A stretch of 64,000 nt of DNA from Actinoplanes palleronii (GTDB taxonomy: Bacteria > Actinomycetota > Actinomycetes > Mycobacteriales > Micromonosporaceae), in the NCBI RefSeq assembly GCF_016862315.1, contig NZ_BOMS01000051.1, positions 124,001-188,000 of the forward strand. Reading direction: 5' to 3'. The notes beneath the pieces are model-generated. The model did no database searches. It was not told the DNA's origin and saw only the letters and a list, made by a program, of their open reading frames with translations. A program made the position numbers and the translations under genes. Below, in pieces: positions 16,044-24,608 of this stretch (the stretch's first letter is position 1; the number at the start of each line of letters is the position of its first letter).

Positions 16044-16096
16044 GGCTGGCGCTCAGGGCTGCCTCCGGCCATGTGAAACAGCCCCCAGCACCAGCC
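16044..16096. repeat. 53-bp palindromic element P1
   Basis: GGCTGG and CCAGCC ends enclose 41 bp with partly complementary arms (CAGGGCTG/CAGCCCCC). Same length as the other elements listed here. Confidence 0.7.
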
Positions 16097-16171
16097 GGAG
16101 TTGCGCGCGATTCGCCGGCGCCCCGGTGATGCGGGCCGGATGACCTCCATGGGCGCTCGCCAGGCGGTCCC

Positions 16172-16473
16172 GGCGAGCGCCGGTGGTTGTTATGGCGGTC
16201 TGGTTACCACGATGGCTGCTCGCCGGGCCCGCGCGGCGAGCACTGGTGGTTCTGTCGGGCCTGATAGGGCGGTGACGGCCAGCTGGACTGGCTCGGCTGG
16301 TGCTGGAGGCCGGTATGGCGGACCTGGAAGGGCCGTGACGGCCAGCCGGATTCGCTCGGCTGGTGCTGGCGGCCGTTAAGGCGTGCCCAAAAGGGCGGTG
16401 AAGACCAGCCCGGCTGGTTCGGCTGGTGCTGGTGGTCCTTGAAGCGGGCTCGATAGGGCCGTCAGGACCAGCC
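16172..16473. repeat. tandem array of 63-bp units built on the 53-bp element
   Basis: Units run 16172-16224, about 16235-16287 (degenerate), 16295-16347, 16358-16410 and 16421-16473: starts differ by 63, 60, 63 and 63 bp. The first two have GGCGAG/CTCGCC-type ends, the last three GGCTGG/CCAGCC. Inner arms are only partly complementary here. Spacers are about 10 bp. No coding frame is supported. Confidence 0.7.
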
Positions 16474-16609
16474 GGGCCGCGACGTGTGCGGCTTTGCCCT
16501 CGAACCGCGGATATCGCGTGGCGCGCCGTGCGCCCGCTCCGCCTTCGGCCGGCCTGAATCGGACCACATACCGGGACGGCCGACCACCGGCGGCGTGACT
16601 GCCGGCTTC

Positions 16610-16662
16610 GGCTGGTCTTCAGGGGTGTCTCCGCCCTGCGGAGGCACCCCTGGGAGCCAGCC
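16610..16662. repeat. 53-bp palindromic element P5
   Basis: GGCTGG ... CCAGCC with inner arms CAGGGGTGTCTCCGC and GCGGAGGCACCCCTG. Strong hairpin. Confidence 0.8.
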
Positions 16663-16700
16663 GGGGCCCTGGGGCGCGCCTCGGTCGGGAGCGGCGCGGA

Positions 16701-16763
16701 CGTGGCGCGAGGCCATCACGGGACTCGGCTCGTAGCCTGCGGCGGGGCGCTCCGTATGCGTAC
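16701..16763 (-). repeat. post-stop GTACGA-type repeat, copy R3
   Basis: On the minus strand it reads GTACGCATACGGAGCG, then CCGCAGGCTACGAGCC and GTCCCGTGATGGCCTCGCG. It starts 11 nt after the TAG of the YcxB-like gene (stop at 16775-16777). It is inverted relative to R2. Confidence 0.75.
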
Positions 16764-16774
16764 CGGAAAGGGGT

Positions 16775-17242
16775 CTAGGCGGTCTTGACGCCGGCGGTGA
16801 GGGAGTCGATCGCGGTCTGGTCGGCGGGGGTGAAGGCGGCGCGGGGGATGGCGATGGTGGCGGCGCCGTGGCGGAGGAGCCACATGTCCGGGCGGGTGCG
16901 GACCCAGGTGAGGCCGGACCAGGCGACCTGGAAGGTGCTGCTCGCCGAGCGGATCTCGGCGCCGGTGTCGGTGATCGTGTAGCGGAACGGGTGGGCGAAC
17001 ATCCGGCGCTGGGTGAACCAGCTGACCAGCGCGGCGAGGTCGGGTGCCGCGGTGGCGAAGAGGCCGCAGAAGAGGATCGCCAGGATCTGGCCGTCGAGGC
17101 CGCGGAGGATCAGGCCGAGCAGGCCGGCCAGGGCGACCACCGGGCCGGCCATGCGCATGATCCGGCCGTTGCGGCCGTAGGTCTCGACGACCATCCGCCG
17201 CAGCGCGCCGAACGTGTACTGAAACTCCCCGTTGACCTGCAC
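16775..17242 (-). CDS. YcxB-like membrane protein
   Basis: The 155-aa protein has two adjacent hydrophobic segments (about 28-66) followed by a soluble domain with YTITDTGAEIRSASSTFQVAW, the YcxB-like C-terminal pattern. Its function is unknown. GTG 17242 lies 6 nt after GATACT, a possible leaderless -10, and the upstream frame back to 17350 overlaps the divergent PadR gene, so I reject the longer start. Confidence 0.7.
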   Translation of the reverse strand: MQVNGEFQYTFGALRRMVVETYGRNGRIMRMAGPVVALAGLLGLILRGLDGQILAILFCGLFATAAPDLAALVSWFTQRRMFAHPFRYTITDTGAEIRSASSTFQVAWSGLTWVRTRPDMWLLRHGAATIAIPRAAFTPADQTAIDSLTAGVKTA

Positions 17243-17291
17243 GGCCGCAGTATCGCACGTATCGATTTCCGCTCTACCTTGCGCCGCCAGG

Positions 17292-17297
17292 TACTCT
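17292..17297 (+). promoter_or_regulatory. -10 element for leaderless PadR mRNA
   Basis: TACTCT lies 7 nt before ATG 17305; there is no Shine-Dalgarno in between. Confidence 0.5.
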
Positions 17298-17304
17298 GTA
17301 GCGC

Positions 17305-17649
17305 ATGGCAGAGGGAGCGCAGCTGGCCTCCGGGCTCCGGCGCGGCACATTGGAGTTCTGTGTGCTGGCGATGGTCGAGTTCGAGGATCGGTACGGCACC
17401 GAGATCGTTCGGCGGCTCGCCGAGGAGCAGACGCTCGCGGCGACCGAGGGCACCATCTATCCGTTGCTGTCCCGGCTGCGCCGTGGTGGCCTGCTGGACA
17501 GCAAGTGGGCGGAGTCGCCGAGCGGCCCGCCCCGGCGCTACTACAGCCTCACCCCGACCGGGCGGTCCTCGCTCGCGTATTTCCGCACCGAGTGGGTGTC
17601 GTTCCGTCAGACCGTCGACCGTCTCGTGGGAACCGGTGAGATCGCATGA
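17305..17649 (+). CDS. PadR family transcriptional regulator
   Basis: The 114-aa protein is a PadR winged helix: RRGTLEFCVLAMVEFEDRYGTEIVRRL, then EGTIYPLLSRLRRGGLL and YYSLTPTGR. PadR repressors often control an adjacent membrane protein. The downstream HAAS-domain gene overlaps by 4 bp (ATGA), the typical PadR-HAAS pair. Confidence 0.93.
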   Translation: MAEGAQLASGLRRGTLEFCVLAMVEFEDRYGTEIVRRLAEEQTLAATEGTIYPLLSRLRRGGLLDSKWAESPSGPPRRYYSLTPTGRSSLAYFRTEWVSFRQTVDRLVGTGEIA

Positions 17650-18116
17650 AACCTGACCAGACCGACGTGGTCACTGAGTACCTGCGCGAGGTGGAGCTGC
17701 GGCTGAGCGGCCTGCCACTGTTGCAGCGCCGCGAGCTGCTGGCCGACCTGGCCGCGCACATCGAGAGCGAGCGCGCCGACCGGAACGCGATCAGCGAGGG
17801 CGCGCTGATCGAGATCCTGGAGCGGCTGGGGAGCCCGGAGGTGGTGGCGGCCGCGGCTTATGAGGAGGCGGGCGCGTTCAGCGCGCCCTCGGGCGGCGCC
17901 TTCGGCGGCGCGCCCGTGGGGCCGCCGCCGGTTGCGCCGCCGCCCTTCATCCGGCCGGCCCCGGCGGCGCCGCGACGGAACCTCTGGATCTTCACGGTGC
18001 TCGCCGTCGTCGGTGTCGTGGTGGTGCTGTGCCTCGGCATGGCCCTGACCATGAGCCGCGACGCCGGCCCGGCGGAGCAGGGCCCGCCGCAGCCGGCGCC
18101 GACCGCGAGTTTCTAG
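17646..18116 (+). CDS. HAAS-domain membrane protein
   Basis: The 156-aa protein has an N-terminal alpha-helical HAAS domain (residues 8-75; YLREVELRLSGLP, ELLADLAAHIES, RLGSPEVVAAAAYEEAG), a Gly/Pro/Ala-rich linker (80-110) and one membrane helix (about 113-134). HAAS proteins are usually co-encoded with PadR and are thought to sense or relay a signal to it. The stop TAG shares a CTAG with the stop of the convergent helicase gene. Confidence 0.8.
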   Translation: MKPDQTDVVTEYLREVELRLSGLPLLQRRELLADLAAHIESERADRNAISEGALIEILERLGSPEVVAAAAYEEAGAFSAPSGGAFGGAPVGPPPVAPPPFIRPAPAAPRRNLWIFTVLAVVGVVVVLCLGMALTMSRDAGPAEQGPPQPAPTASF

Positions 18117-19774
18117 TCGACCTGCGGCAGCGGCGGGCCGAGCACGTCGTCCGCGTCCACGATCTTGTACGCGTACCCCTGCTCGGCCAGGAACCGCTGC
18201 CGGTGCGCGGCGTACTCGGTGTCGATGGTGTCGCGGGAGACCACGGTGTAGAAGTGCGCCTGCCGCCCGTCGCCCTTGGGCCGCAGCACCCGCCCGAGCC
18301 GCTGCGCCTCCTCCTGGCGGGACCCGAACGTGCCGGAGACCTGGATCGCCACCGCGGCCTCGGGCAGGTCGATGGAGAAGTTGCCGACCTTGGACAGCAC
18401 CAGGGTTCGCAGCTCACCCGCGCGGAACGCGTCGAAGAGCCGCTCGCGCTCCTTGTTCGTGGTGGAGCCCTGCACGATCGGGGCGTCGAGGTATTCACCC
18501 AGCTCGTGCAGCTGGTCGAGGAAGCCGCCGATCACCAGGATCTGCTCCTCGGGGTGCTTCTCGAGCAGGGCCTTGACCACCGGGAGCTTGGTACGCGCGG
18601 TGGCCGCCGTCCGGTAGCGCTCCTCGGCCTCGGTCACCGCGTACGACATCCGCTCCGCGTCGGTGAGCGTGACCCGGACCTCGACACACTCGGCCGGGGC
18701 GATCCAGCCCTGCGCCTCGATGTCCTTCCACGGGGCGTCGTACCGTTTCGGGCCGATCAGCGAGAAGACGTCGCCCTCCCGCCCGTCCTCCCGGACCAGC
18801 GTCGCGGTCAGGCCGAGCCGGCGGCGGGCCTGCAGGTCGGCGGTGAAGCGGAAGATCGGGGCGGGCAGCAGGTGCACCTCGTCGTAGATGACCAGGCCCC
18901 AGTCCCGGGCACCGAACAGGTCCAGGTGGGTGAAGGCGCCGCCGCGCCGCGACGTGAGAACTTGGTACGTCGCGATGGTGACCGGCCGGATCTCCTTGCG
19001 CTCGCCGCTGTACTCGCCGATCTCGTCCTCGGTCAGGTTCGTCCGGGCGATCAGCTCACGCTTCCACTGCCGGCCGGCGACGGTGTTCGTCACCAGGATC
19101 AGCGTGGTGGCCTTCGCGGTGGCCATGGCGGCTGCCCCGACCAGGGTCTTGCCGGCGCCACAGGGCAGCACCACGACGCCGGAGCCGCCGGCCCAGAAGC
19201 CGTCGACGGCCTCCTGCTGGTACGACCGCAGCGTCCAGCCGTCCTCGGCCAGCGAGATCTCGTGGGACTCGCCGTCCACGTACCCGGCCAGGTCCTCGGC
19301 CGGCCAGCCCAGCTTGAGCAGCGCCTGCTTGAGCCGCCCGCGCTCGGAGCCGTGCACCGCGATGGTCTCGTCGTCGAGGCGCGCGCCGAGCATCCCGGCC
19401 AGCTTCTTCGACTTCGACACCTCGAGCAGCACGATCTTGTCGAGGCCGCGCAGGACCAGCCCGTGCACCGGGTCGTTGACCAGCTGGAGCCGGCCGTACC
19501 GGTCCATCGTCTCGGCGACGTCGACGAGCAGCGCGTGCGGCACCGGGTACCGGGAGTACTTGATCAGGGAATCGACCACGCTCTCCGCGTCGTGCCCGGC
19601 GGCTCGCGAGTTCCACAGCCCGAGCGGGGTCAGCCGATAGGTGTGCACGTGCTCCGGCGAGCGCTCCAGCTCGGCGAACGGTGCGATGGCCATCCGGCAC
19701 GCCTGCGCGTCCGGGTGGTCGACTTCCAGAAGCAGGGTCTTGTCCGACTGCACGATCAGTGGTCCGTTGGTCAC
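18113..19774 (-). CDS. XPB-type DNA repair helicase
   Basis: The 553-aa SF2 helicase is very close to Mycobacterium XPB (Rv0861c). It starts MTNGPLIVQSDKTLLLEVDH; Walker A PCGAGKTL, DEVH box (YDEVHLLPAP), motif III LTATLVRED and motif VI QEEAQRLGRVLRP are all present. The role is ATP-dependent 3'-5' unwinding, probably in repair. GTG 19774 matches the family start; ATG 19789 and 19819 are upstream alternatives. It lies downstream of the Rv0862c-like gene, as in mycobacteria. Confidence 0.93.
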   Translation of the reverse strand: MTNGPLIVQSDKTLLLEVDHPDAQACRMAIAPFAELERSPEHVHTYRLTPLGLWNSRAAGHDAESVVDSLIKYSRYPVPHALLVDVAETMDRYGRLQLVNDPVHGLVLRGLDKIVLLEVSKSKKLAGMLGARLDDETIAVHGSERGRLKQALLKLGWPAEDLAGYVDGESHEISLAEDGWTLRSYQQEAVDGFWAGGSGVVVLPCGAGKTLVGAAAMATAKATTLILVTNTVAGRQWKRELIARTNLTEDEIGEYSGERKEIRPVTIATYQVLTSRRGGAFTHLDLFGARDWGLVIYDEVHLLPAPIFRFTADLQARRRLGLTATLVREDGREGDVFSLIGPKRYDAPWKDIEAQGWIAPAECVEVRVTLTDAERMSYAVTEAEERYRTAATARTKLPVVKALLEKHPEEQILVIGGFLDQLHELGEYLDAPIVQGSTTNKERERLFDAFRAGELRTLVLSKVGNFSIDLPEAAVAIQVSGTFGSRQEEAQRLGRVLRPKGDGRQAHFYTVVSRDTIDTEYAAHRQRFLAEQGYAYKIVDADDVLGPPLPQVD

Positions 19775-19922
19775 CCGTTTGCCCTTCATCGAGCTGTCCG
19801 TGGCCGCAAAGCCAACCATTCAGTTTGCCACGGAATTCAGGTGCAACATTTCCGGTCACCTGAGCGTGTAACTATCTGCCGGGTCGTGACGCAACGGGGG
19901 CGTACACGGCCCGGCAATACCA

Positions 19923-22310
19923 CTACTCCTCGGTCACCGCGGCGGTGATCCGGTGCAGGGCGAACGTGTGCAGGCTCTCGCCCCGCTCGTCCTCGGCCCG
20001 CAGGTACCCCGCGCTCAGCGACACCGGCCGGACCAGCCGGGACAGCGTCGCACCGTGCGAGTCGACGTACCCCACCCAGACCTTGACCCGGTCCCGGACT
20101 GCCTGCTGCAGCACCGCCATGGCCTGGCTGTGCTGCTGCACCGCGGTCAGGCCGGGCACCGCCTGACCCTGCGCGGCCCGCACGGTGATCGGCGCGCGCC
20201 GGGCCGCCCGGGTCGCGATGTCGCCGCGCCGCAGCTGTTCGACCACGCCGGCCAGGCGCGGGCCGAGCAGCGTCGGCGGCCCGGACGGCTCGACGATCCG
20301 CGGGGTGCGGGTCGGCGCGCGCCGGGTCTTCGGCCGGGTCAGCACCGCGGCGCCGCCGGCGTCCTCGGCGACCGGCGCGAAGCCGGACTCGCGCAGCGCA
20401 CCCAGCAGCCGGGCCACCGGTCGCGGGCTGACCAGCACGGTCGGCGCGATCCGCCGCAGGTCCAGAACGGTCAGCCGTTTGTCGGCGAGCACCTCGGCGA
20501 GCAGCGCCTCGTCGTCGCTGCGCAGGTAGGAGCCGGCCGAGCCGCTGCGGAGCCCGCCGTGTTTGCGGGCCGCGTCGTCGATCAGGTATTCCAGCGTCTG
20601 CGGCACCGGGGTGCGCGACCGGCGGCGGAAGACCGAGTGCAGGTCAGCGGCGGTGTAGCCGACGTCGAGGGCACGCCGCACGCTGGCCGGGGTGACCCGG
20701 AAGACGCTGGCGCCGCCGGCCGACTCCGGCTCGGCGATCGCGTCCAGCTCGGCGGCCAGCTCCGGCTCCGGCGGGCCGGGCACCACCACGGTCAGGTCCG
20801 CCTGCACCAGGATGTGGTCGACCGGTGCGGGCAGCAGGTGGTCCAGGGCGCGGACGGCGTCCGCGGAGGCATCCTCCGGATGCAGACCCAGCGGATCACT
20901 TTCGGTCGGCTCGTGGTCACTGAGCATCAATTTTCCGTACGACGTGAGCGCGCCCAGCCCGGTGATCCCGAGCTGTGCCGCCCCCGCGTACCCGTCCCGG
21001 TGTCCCACCTCGCGGCCGCGCGCCCGCCGTGGCGTCTGCCAGGCGAGCAGGGCCAGCAGGTCGTCGACGGCCGGAGTGGCGCCCGGCTCCAGTGCGAGCA
21101 GCGCGTCGAGCGCCTCCCGCCTGGCCTGCGGCGCGCCGGCCCGTTCGGCGTCCGGGGCGAGCGCGTTGATCGGCCGGTCCCGTTCGTCGCGCTTGCCGAC
21201 CAGGCCGGGCTGCCGGGTCATGGTCAGCCAGGCGCGGGCCAGCACGGTCCAGCGGTACGCCGTACCGGCCGCCCGCCACATGTCGTACGCCACGGTGGGC
21301 AGGAAGATGTCCTGCACCGCGCCGGGCGCCTTGCTCACCGAGGTCTCCGACTCGCCGAGCAGCCCGGCCGCGTACGCCACCTCGACCAGCAGCGCCGCAC
21401 CGGACTCGTCCACCCCGGCCGCCTTGGCCAGTCGCTTCAGGTCGCGTACGCCGAGCCCGCCGGTCTTCAGCAGCGCGGCCGGTTCGGTCGCCAGCGCCTC
21501 GAGCACCGCCTCGGTGGCCCGGACCGCCTCCATGGTCTGCCCGGCGCCGGCCGAGTCCACCGCTTTCGGGTCGCGCATCGGCGCGGCCGGCAGCGGCGGG
21601 TCCGGACGCAGCACCCCGAGCGGCCCGGTGTCGCGCCGCAGCAGCAGTCCCACCTCGCGGGGCAACTCGACCAGGTCGCCGTCGGGCCGTGGTGCCCGCC
21701 CGGCCTCCGAGATCGGCACCAGGATGTGCTGGTCGACCAGCCAGCGGATGGGTTCGGCCTTGGTCTCCCGGCCGAGCGCGCCGACCGGCGGCCCGGCGGC
21801 CAGCCGGTCCAGCACCGCGCGGGCGCCCGGCGGCGCGGCCAGCACGGTGCGGCGCAGCTTGGCCCGGTCGGCGACCAGGGCGGCGGTGTGCGGGTCCAGG
21901 TAGTCGGCGGGCCGGCCGAGTCCGGCCGGGTACGCCGACGTCACCTCGTCGACCGCGCCGACCACCTGCAGGGCCTCGGGCGGCCCGTGCAGCAGGAAGC
22001 GCGTCCGGAGGCGGTCGATCGCCGCTCGGACGTCGTCCGCCGGCACCCCGGAGGCCAGCTCCAGGATGGCGTCCGCCGAGGTCAGGGCGGTGTCGGCGGC
22101 CCGGGTGACCCGGGCGGCGTCGAGGATGGTCAGGGTGAACTCGTCCAGCCCGTCCAGGCAGCGGGCGACCGACCCGCGCGACTGTGCGCGCACGGCCAGT
22201 GCCGAGATGTCGGCGGGGACCGGAACGACGAGGTCAGGGCGCAGTTGTAGGAGTGCGCCCAGCGCCTCGTCGGGCAGCGACCGGAGTTGATCCGCAAATG
22301 TGGTGGCCAT
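19923..22310 (-). CDS. helicase-associated protein (Rv0862c-like, Helicase_C_3/WYL-type)
   Basis: The 795-aa protein starts MATTFADQLRSLPDEALGALL, followed by a helix-rich region, a middle segment VDHILVQADLTVVVPGPPEP (about 500-520) typical of XPB/Ssl2-type helicase C-terminal-like domains, and a C-terminal WYL-like part (VWVGYVDSHG, RPVSLSAGYLRAED). It has no Walker motifs. The neighbour XPB gene suggests a partner role in DNA repair. ATG 22310 is preferred; TTG 22319 is an alternative. Possible -10 TAGCGT lies 8 nt upstream. Confidence 0.75.
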   Translation of the reverse strand: MATTFADQLRSLPDEALGALLQLRPDLVVPVPADISALAVRAQSRGSVARCLDGLDEFTLTILDAARVTRAADTALTSADAILELASGVPADDVRAAIDRLRTRFLLHGPPEALQVVGAVDEVTSAYPAGLGRPADYLDPHTAALVADRAKLRRTVLAAPPGARAVLDRLAAGPPVGALGRETKAEPIRWLVDQHILVPISEAGRAPRPDGDLVELPREVGLLLRRDTGPLGVLRPDPPLPAAPMRDPKAVDSAGAGQTMEAVRATEAVLEALATEPAALLKTGGLGVRDLKRLAKAAGVDESGAALLVEVAYAAGLLGESETSVSKAPGAVQDIFLPTVAYDMWRAAGTAYRWTVLARAWLTMTRQPGLVGKRDERDRPINALAPDAERAGAPQARREALDALLALEPGATPAVDDLLALLAWQTPRRARGREVGHRDGYAGAAQLGITGLGALTSYGKLMLSDHEPTESDPLGLHPEDASADAVRALDHLLPAPVDHILVQADLTVVVPGPPEPELAAELDAIAEPESAGGASVFRVTPASVRRALDVGYTAADLHSVFRRRSRTPVPQTLEYLIDDAARKHGGLRSGSAGSYLRSDDEALLAEVLADKRLTVLDLRRIAPTVLVSPRPVARLLGALRESGFAPVAEDAGGAAVLTRPKTRRAPTRTPRIVEPSGPPTLLGPRLAGVVEQLRRGDIATRAARRAPITVRAAQGQAVPGLTAVQQHSQAMAVLQQAVRDRVKVWVGYVDSHGATLSRLVRPVSLSAGYLRAEDERGESLHTFALHRITAAVTEE

Positions 22311-22388
22311 CGTCTTCAACGCTAACGTTCATGGGACGATGGTGACGGGTCCGGGCGTGGCCGGACCTCGATCAGAGGAGGACCGAAC

Positions 22389-22556
22389 GTGGCGTCCAAG
22401 GCCAAGAAGCTCCAGAACCCGGCTGAGAAGGGGCACCTTCAGGTCGCCGAGCTGGTCTCCGACCGTGCCGCCGCCCCGTCGCCGTTCGGTGACGACCAGG
22501 CCTTCCCGCTGCCGATCGACCGCCTCAAGCACCTCCCGCAGCCGTCCGCGCATTGA
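22389..22556 (+). CDS. small hypothetical protein (55 aa)
   Basis: GTG 22389 has a very strong GAGGAGG 8 nt upstream. The product (MASKAKKLQNPAEKGHLQVA...) is basic at the N-terminus and Pro-rich at the C-terminus. I do not recognise a domain. The next gene starts within its stop codon (TTGA), so it is translated ahead of the HAD phosphatase in one operon. Confidence 0.7.
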   Translation: MASKAKKLQNPAEKGHLQVAELVSDRAAAPSPFGDDQAFPLPIDRLKHLPQPSAH

Positions 22557-23179
22557 TTCCGGCGGTCGGTTTCGACCTGGACATGACGTTGCTCGACTCC
22601 CGGCCGGGCATCCGGGCGGCGTACCGGGCACTCACCGCGCGGACCGGTGTCTTCGTCGACGTCGAGCTGGCGGTCAGCCGGCTCGGCCCGCCGCTGCGGA
22701 CCGAGCTGCGCGAGTGGTTCCCGGCCGAGGACGTCGAGGAAGCGGTCACCACCTATCGCGCGCTCTACGCCGAGCTGGCGATCACGCCGTCGGTGCCGAT
22801 GCCGGGTGCGGTCGAGGCGCTCGCCGCGGTGCGGGCGGCCGGTCTGCGGGTGGTCGTGGTGACCTCGAAGCTGGGCCGGCTGGCCCAGTTGCACCTCGAT
22901 CACCTCGGCATGCGCGCCGACGAGCTGGCCGGCGACCTGTTCGCCGAGGGCAAGGCGACCGCGCTGGTGGAGCACGGCGTGCGGTGGTATGTCGGTGATC
23001 ACCAGGCGGACATGGTCGCGGCCCGGACCGCCGGCGTGCCGGGCATCGGCGTGGTCACCGGGCCGTGCTCGGCCGACGAGCTGCGGACCGCCGGAGCTTC
23101 GCACGTGTTGTCCGATCTGACCCGCTTCCCCGCCCTCCTGGATGAGATTGCAGTTGGGTCCGAGCCGTCCGCTGGATAG
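22553..23179 (+). CDS. HAD superfamily phosphatase
   Basis: The 208-aa HAD hydrolase has motif I GFDLDMTLLD (D8, D10), motif II VVVVTSK near 100-106, and motif IV VGDHQADMVAARTAG near 145-160, with a helical cap of C1 type. Similar proteins are phosphoglycolate phosphatase-like; the substrate is unknown. TTG 22553 overlaps the TGA of the upstream small gene by 4 bp, so coupling explains the weak start codon. Confidence 0.85.
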   Translation: MIPAVGFDLDMTLLDSRPGIRAAYRALTARTGVFVDVELAVSRLGPPLRTELREWFPAEDVEEAVTTYRALYAELAITPSVPMPGAVEALAAVRAAGLRVVVVTSKLGRLAQLHLDHLGMRADELAGDLFAEGKATALVEHGVRWYVGDHQADMVAARTAGVPGIGVVTGPCSADELRTAGASHVLSDLTRFPALLDEIAVGSEPSAG

Positions 23180-23225
23180 GCTCCCCGTGAGCAGTTGTGT
23201 CCATTGAGTGAAGTTGAGGTCAGCG

Positions 23226-23624
23226 GTGCCCACGGGTCGAGTGAAGTGGTACGACGCGGCGAAGGGATTCGGATTCGTCACCAGCGATGAGGGCGGTGAC
23301 GTGTTCCTGCCCAAGGGTGCGCTACCGGCAGGGGTCACCGAGCTGAAAACCGGTCAGAAGATCGAGTTCGGCGTGGTGGACAGCCGTAAGGGCGCGCAGG
23401 CGCTCGGTGTGAAGCTCCTCGACGCCCCGCCGTCGCTGGCGCTCCGGGATGCCGAGGCTCGCCGCCGCCCGGCCGAGGAGACGGCCAGCATGATCGAGGA
23501 CATGATCAAGGTGCTGGAGACCTCCGTGCAGCCGGTGCTGCAGCGTGGTCGGTACCCGGACAAGAAGAACTCGCTGAAGATCGCGCAGCTGTTGCACGCG
23601 ATAGCCACCGAGTTCGAGAGCTAG
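23226..23624 (+). CDS. cold-shock domain protein with C-terminal extension
   Basis: The 132-aa protein has a CspA-type OB fold in its first 67 residues (GRVKWYDAAKGFGFVTSDEGGDVFL, with RNP1 KGFGFV) and about 65 further residues of helix with Arg/Lys-rich character. Typical Csp proteins are 67 aa; this extended type is common in actinomycetes. It likely binds single-stranded nucleic acid. GTG 23226 follows GAGGT. The stop shares CTAG with the stop of mqnD. Confidence 0.88.
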   Translation: MPTGRVKWYDAAKGFGFVTSDEGGDVFLPKGALPAGVTELKTGQKIEFGVVDSRKGAQALGVKLLDAPPSLALRDAEARRRPAEETASMIEDMIKVLETSVQPVLQRGRYPDKKNSLKIAQLLHAIATEFES

Positions 23625-24445
23625 CAGATCAGGGACGGCACCGCAGGCGTCAGACCCGCCGCCGCCGCACGCCCGAGCAGGGCGTCGGCGGCGGCGAGTC
23701 CGTCTTTGCCCAGCTCCAGGGTGAACTCGTTGACGTAGAGCTCGATGTGCTGCTTGACCACGGCGGGTTCCATCTCCTGCGCGTTGGCGAGGATGAACTC
23801 CTGGCTGGCGGCTGTGTCGAGCCAGCCCTTGCGCAGCGACTCGCGGATCCACTCGGTGGCCTGCGCCGGGTCGACGGTGCCCTTCCGGGCCAGGATCGCG
23901 CCGAGCGGGATCGGCAGGCCGGTGTCGGCCTCCCACCACTCGCCGAGGTCGGCCAGGGCGGTCAGGCCGTAGCGCTGGTAGGTGAACCGGGCCTCGTGGA
24001 TGACCAGGCCCGCGTCGTACGTCCCGTCGGCGACCCCGGGCATGATCTGGTGGAACGGGACCACCTCGATCTTCGCCGGCGGCTTCCCCTCCGACCAGAG
24101 GCGCATCAGCAGGTATGCCGTGGTCCGGTCACCGGGCACCGCAACGGTGGCGCCGGTCAGGTCGGCGCGCGGCTCACGGGTCAGCACCAGCGGGCCGCAG
24201 CCCCGGCCGAGCGCGCCGCCGCAGTGCAGCAGCTCGTACTTGTCGAGCAGCCACGGCAGCGCCGCATAACTCACCTTGACCAGGTCGAACTCGCCACGCT
24301 CGGCGGCCGTGTTGGTCACGTCGACGTCGGCGAAGGTCAGGTCGATCTCGGGTGCCCCGTCGACCAGGCCGTGGATCAGCGCGTGGAAGACAAACGTGTC
24401 GTTCGGGCATGGGGAGACCGCGAGAGAGAGCGCCACGGGGTCCAC
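23621..24445 (-). CDS. mqnD: 1,4-dihydroxy-6-naphthoate synthase (futalosine pathway)
   Basis: The 274-aa protein has the signature SPCPNDTFVFHAL near residue 10 and the periplasmic-binding fold of MqnA/MqnD (TNTAAERGEFDLVKVSYAA, PGDRTTAYLLMRLW, HEARFTYQRYGL). MqnD converts cyclic de-hypoxanthinyl futalosine to dihydroxynaphthoate for menaquinone. MqnB lies 7 kb away at 31373. GTG 24445 gives the usual start; frames further upstream look non-coding. Confidence 0.9.
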   Translation of the reverse strand: MDPVALSLAVSPCPNDTFVFHALIHGLVDGAPEIDLTFADVDVTNTAAERGEFDLVKVSYAALPWLLDKYELLHCGGALGRGCGPLVLTREPRADLTGATVAVPGDRTTAYLLMRLWSEGKPPAKIEVVPFHQIMPGVADGTYDAGLVIHEARFTYQRYGLTALADLGEWWEADTGLPIPLGAILARKGTVDPAQATEWIRESLRKGWLDTAASQEFILANAQEMEPAVVKQHIELYVNEFTLELGKDGLAAADALLGRAAAAGLTPAVPSLIC

Positions 24446-24523
24446 GCTAGTCCCGCGCGGCCCATGACGCTCGGCAGCCGTGTTGTCCAGTGCGCCACAC
24501 CCACGTTTACCGCCCATAAAAAT

Positions 24524-24559
24524 ATTCACATTCACCTCTGGCTTAAACGGCATGTGAAT
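24524..24559. promoter_or_regulatory. ATTCACAT/ATGTGAAT inverted repeat, candidate operator
   Basis: Perfect 8-bp half-sites 20 bp apart lie in an AT-rich patch. TACACT (24563-24568), a possible -10, follows 3 nt later and 40 nt before the GTG at 24609. This suggests a repressed promoter for the hydrolase-MFS-GH1 operon. Confidence 0.45.
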
Positions 24560-24608
24560 TTCTACACTCCGCCTTGCAGGATCAACTGATCTACCAAGGG
24601 GGTGTCCC

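Noticed and set aside
16172..16473. CRISPR array
   Set aside because: Repeats are palindromic 53-bp units with spacers of about 10 bp, unlike CRISPR repeats with 30-40-bp unique spacers, and there is no cas gene.
15943..16763. Insertion sequence
   Set aside because: Inverted ends are present, but there is no transposase-like ORF and no evident target duplication.
20692..21903. Plus-strand frame of 403 codons inside the helicase-partner gene
   Set aside because: Antisense shadow; Ser/Arg/Pro-rich composition and no start signal.
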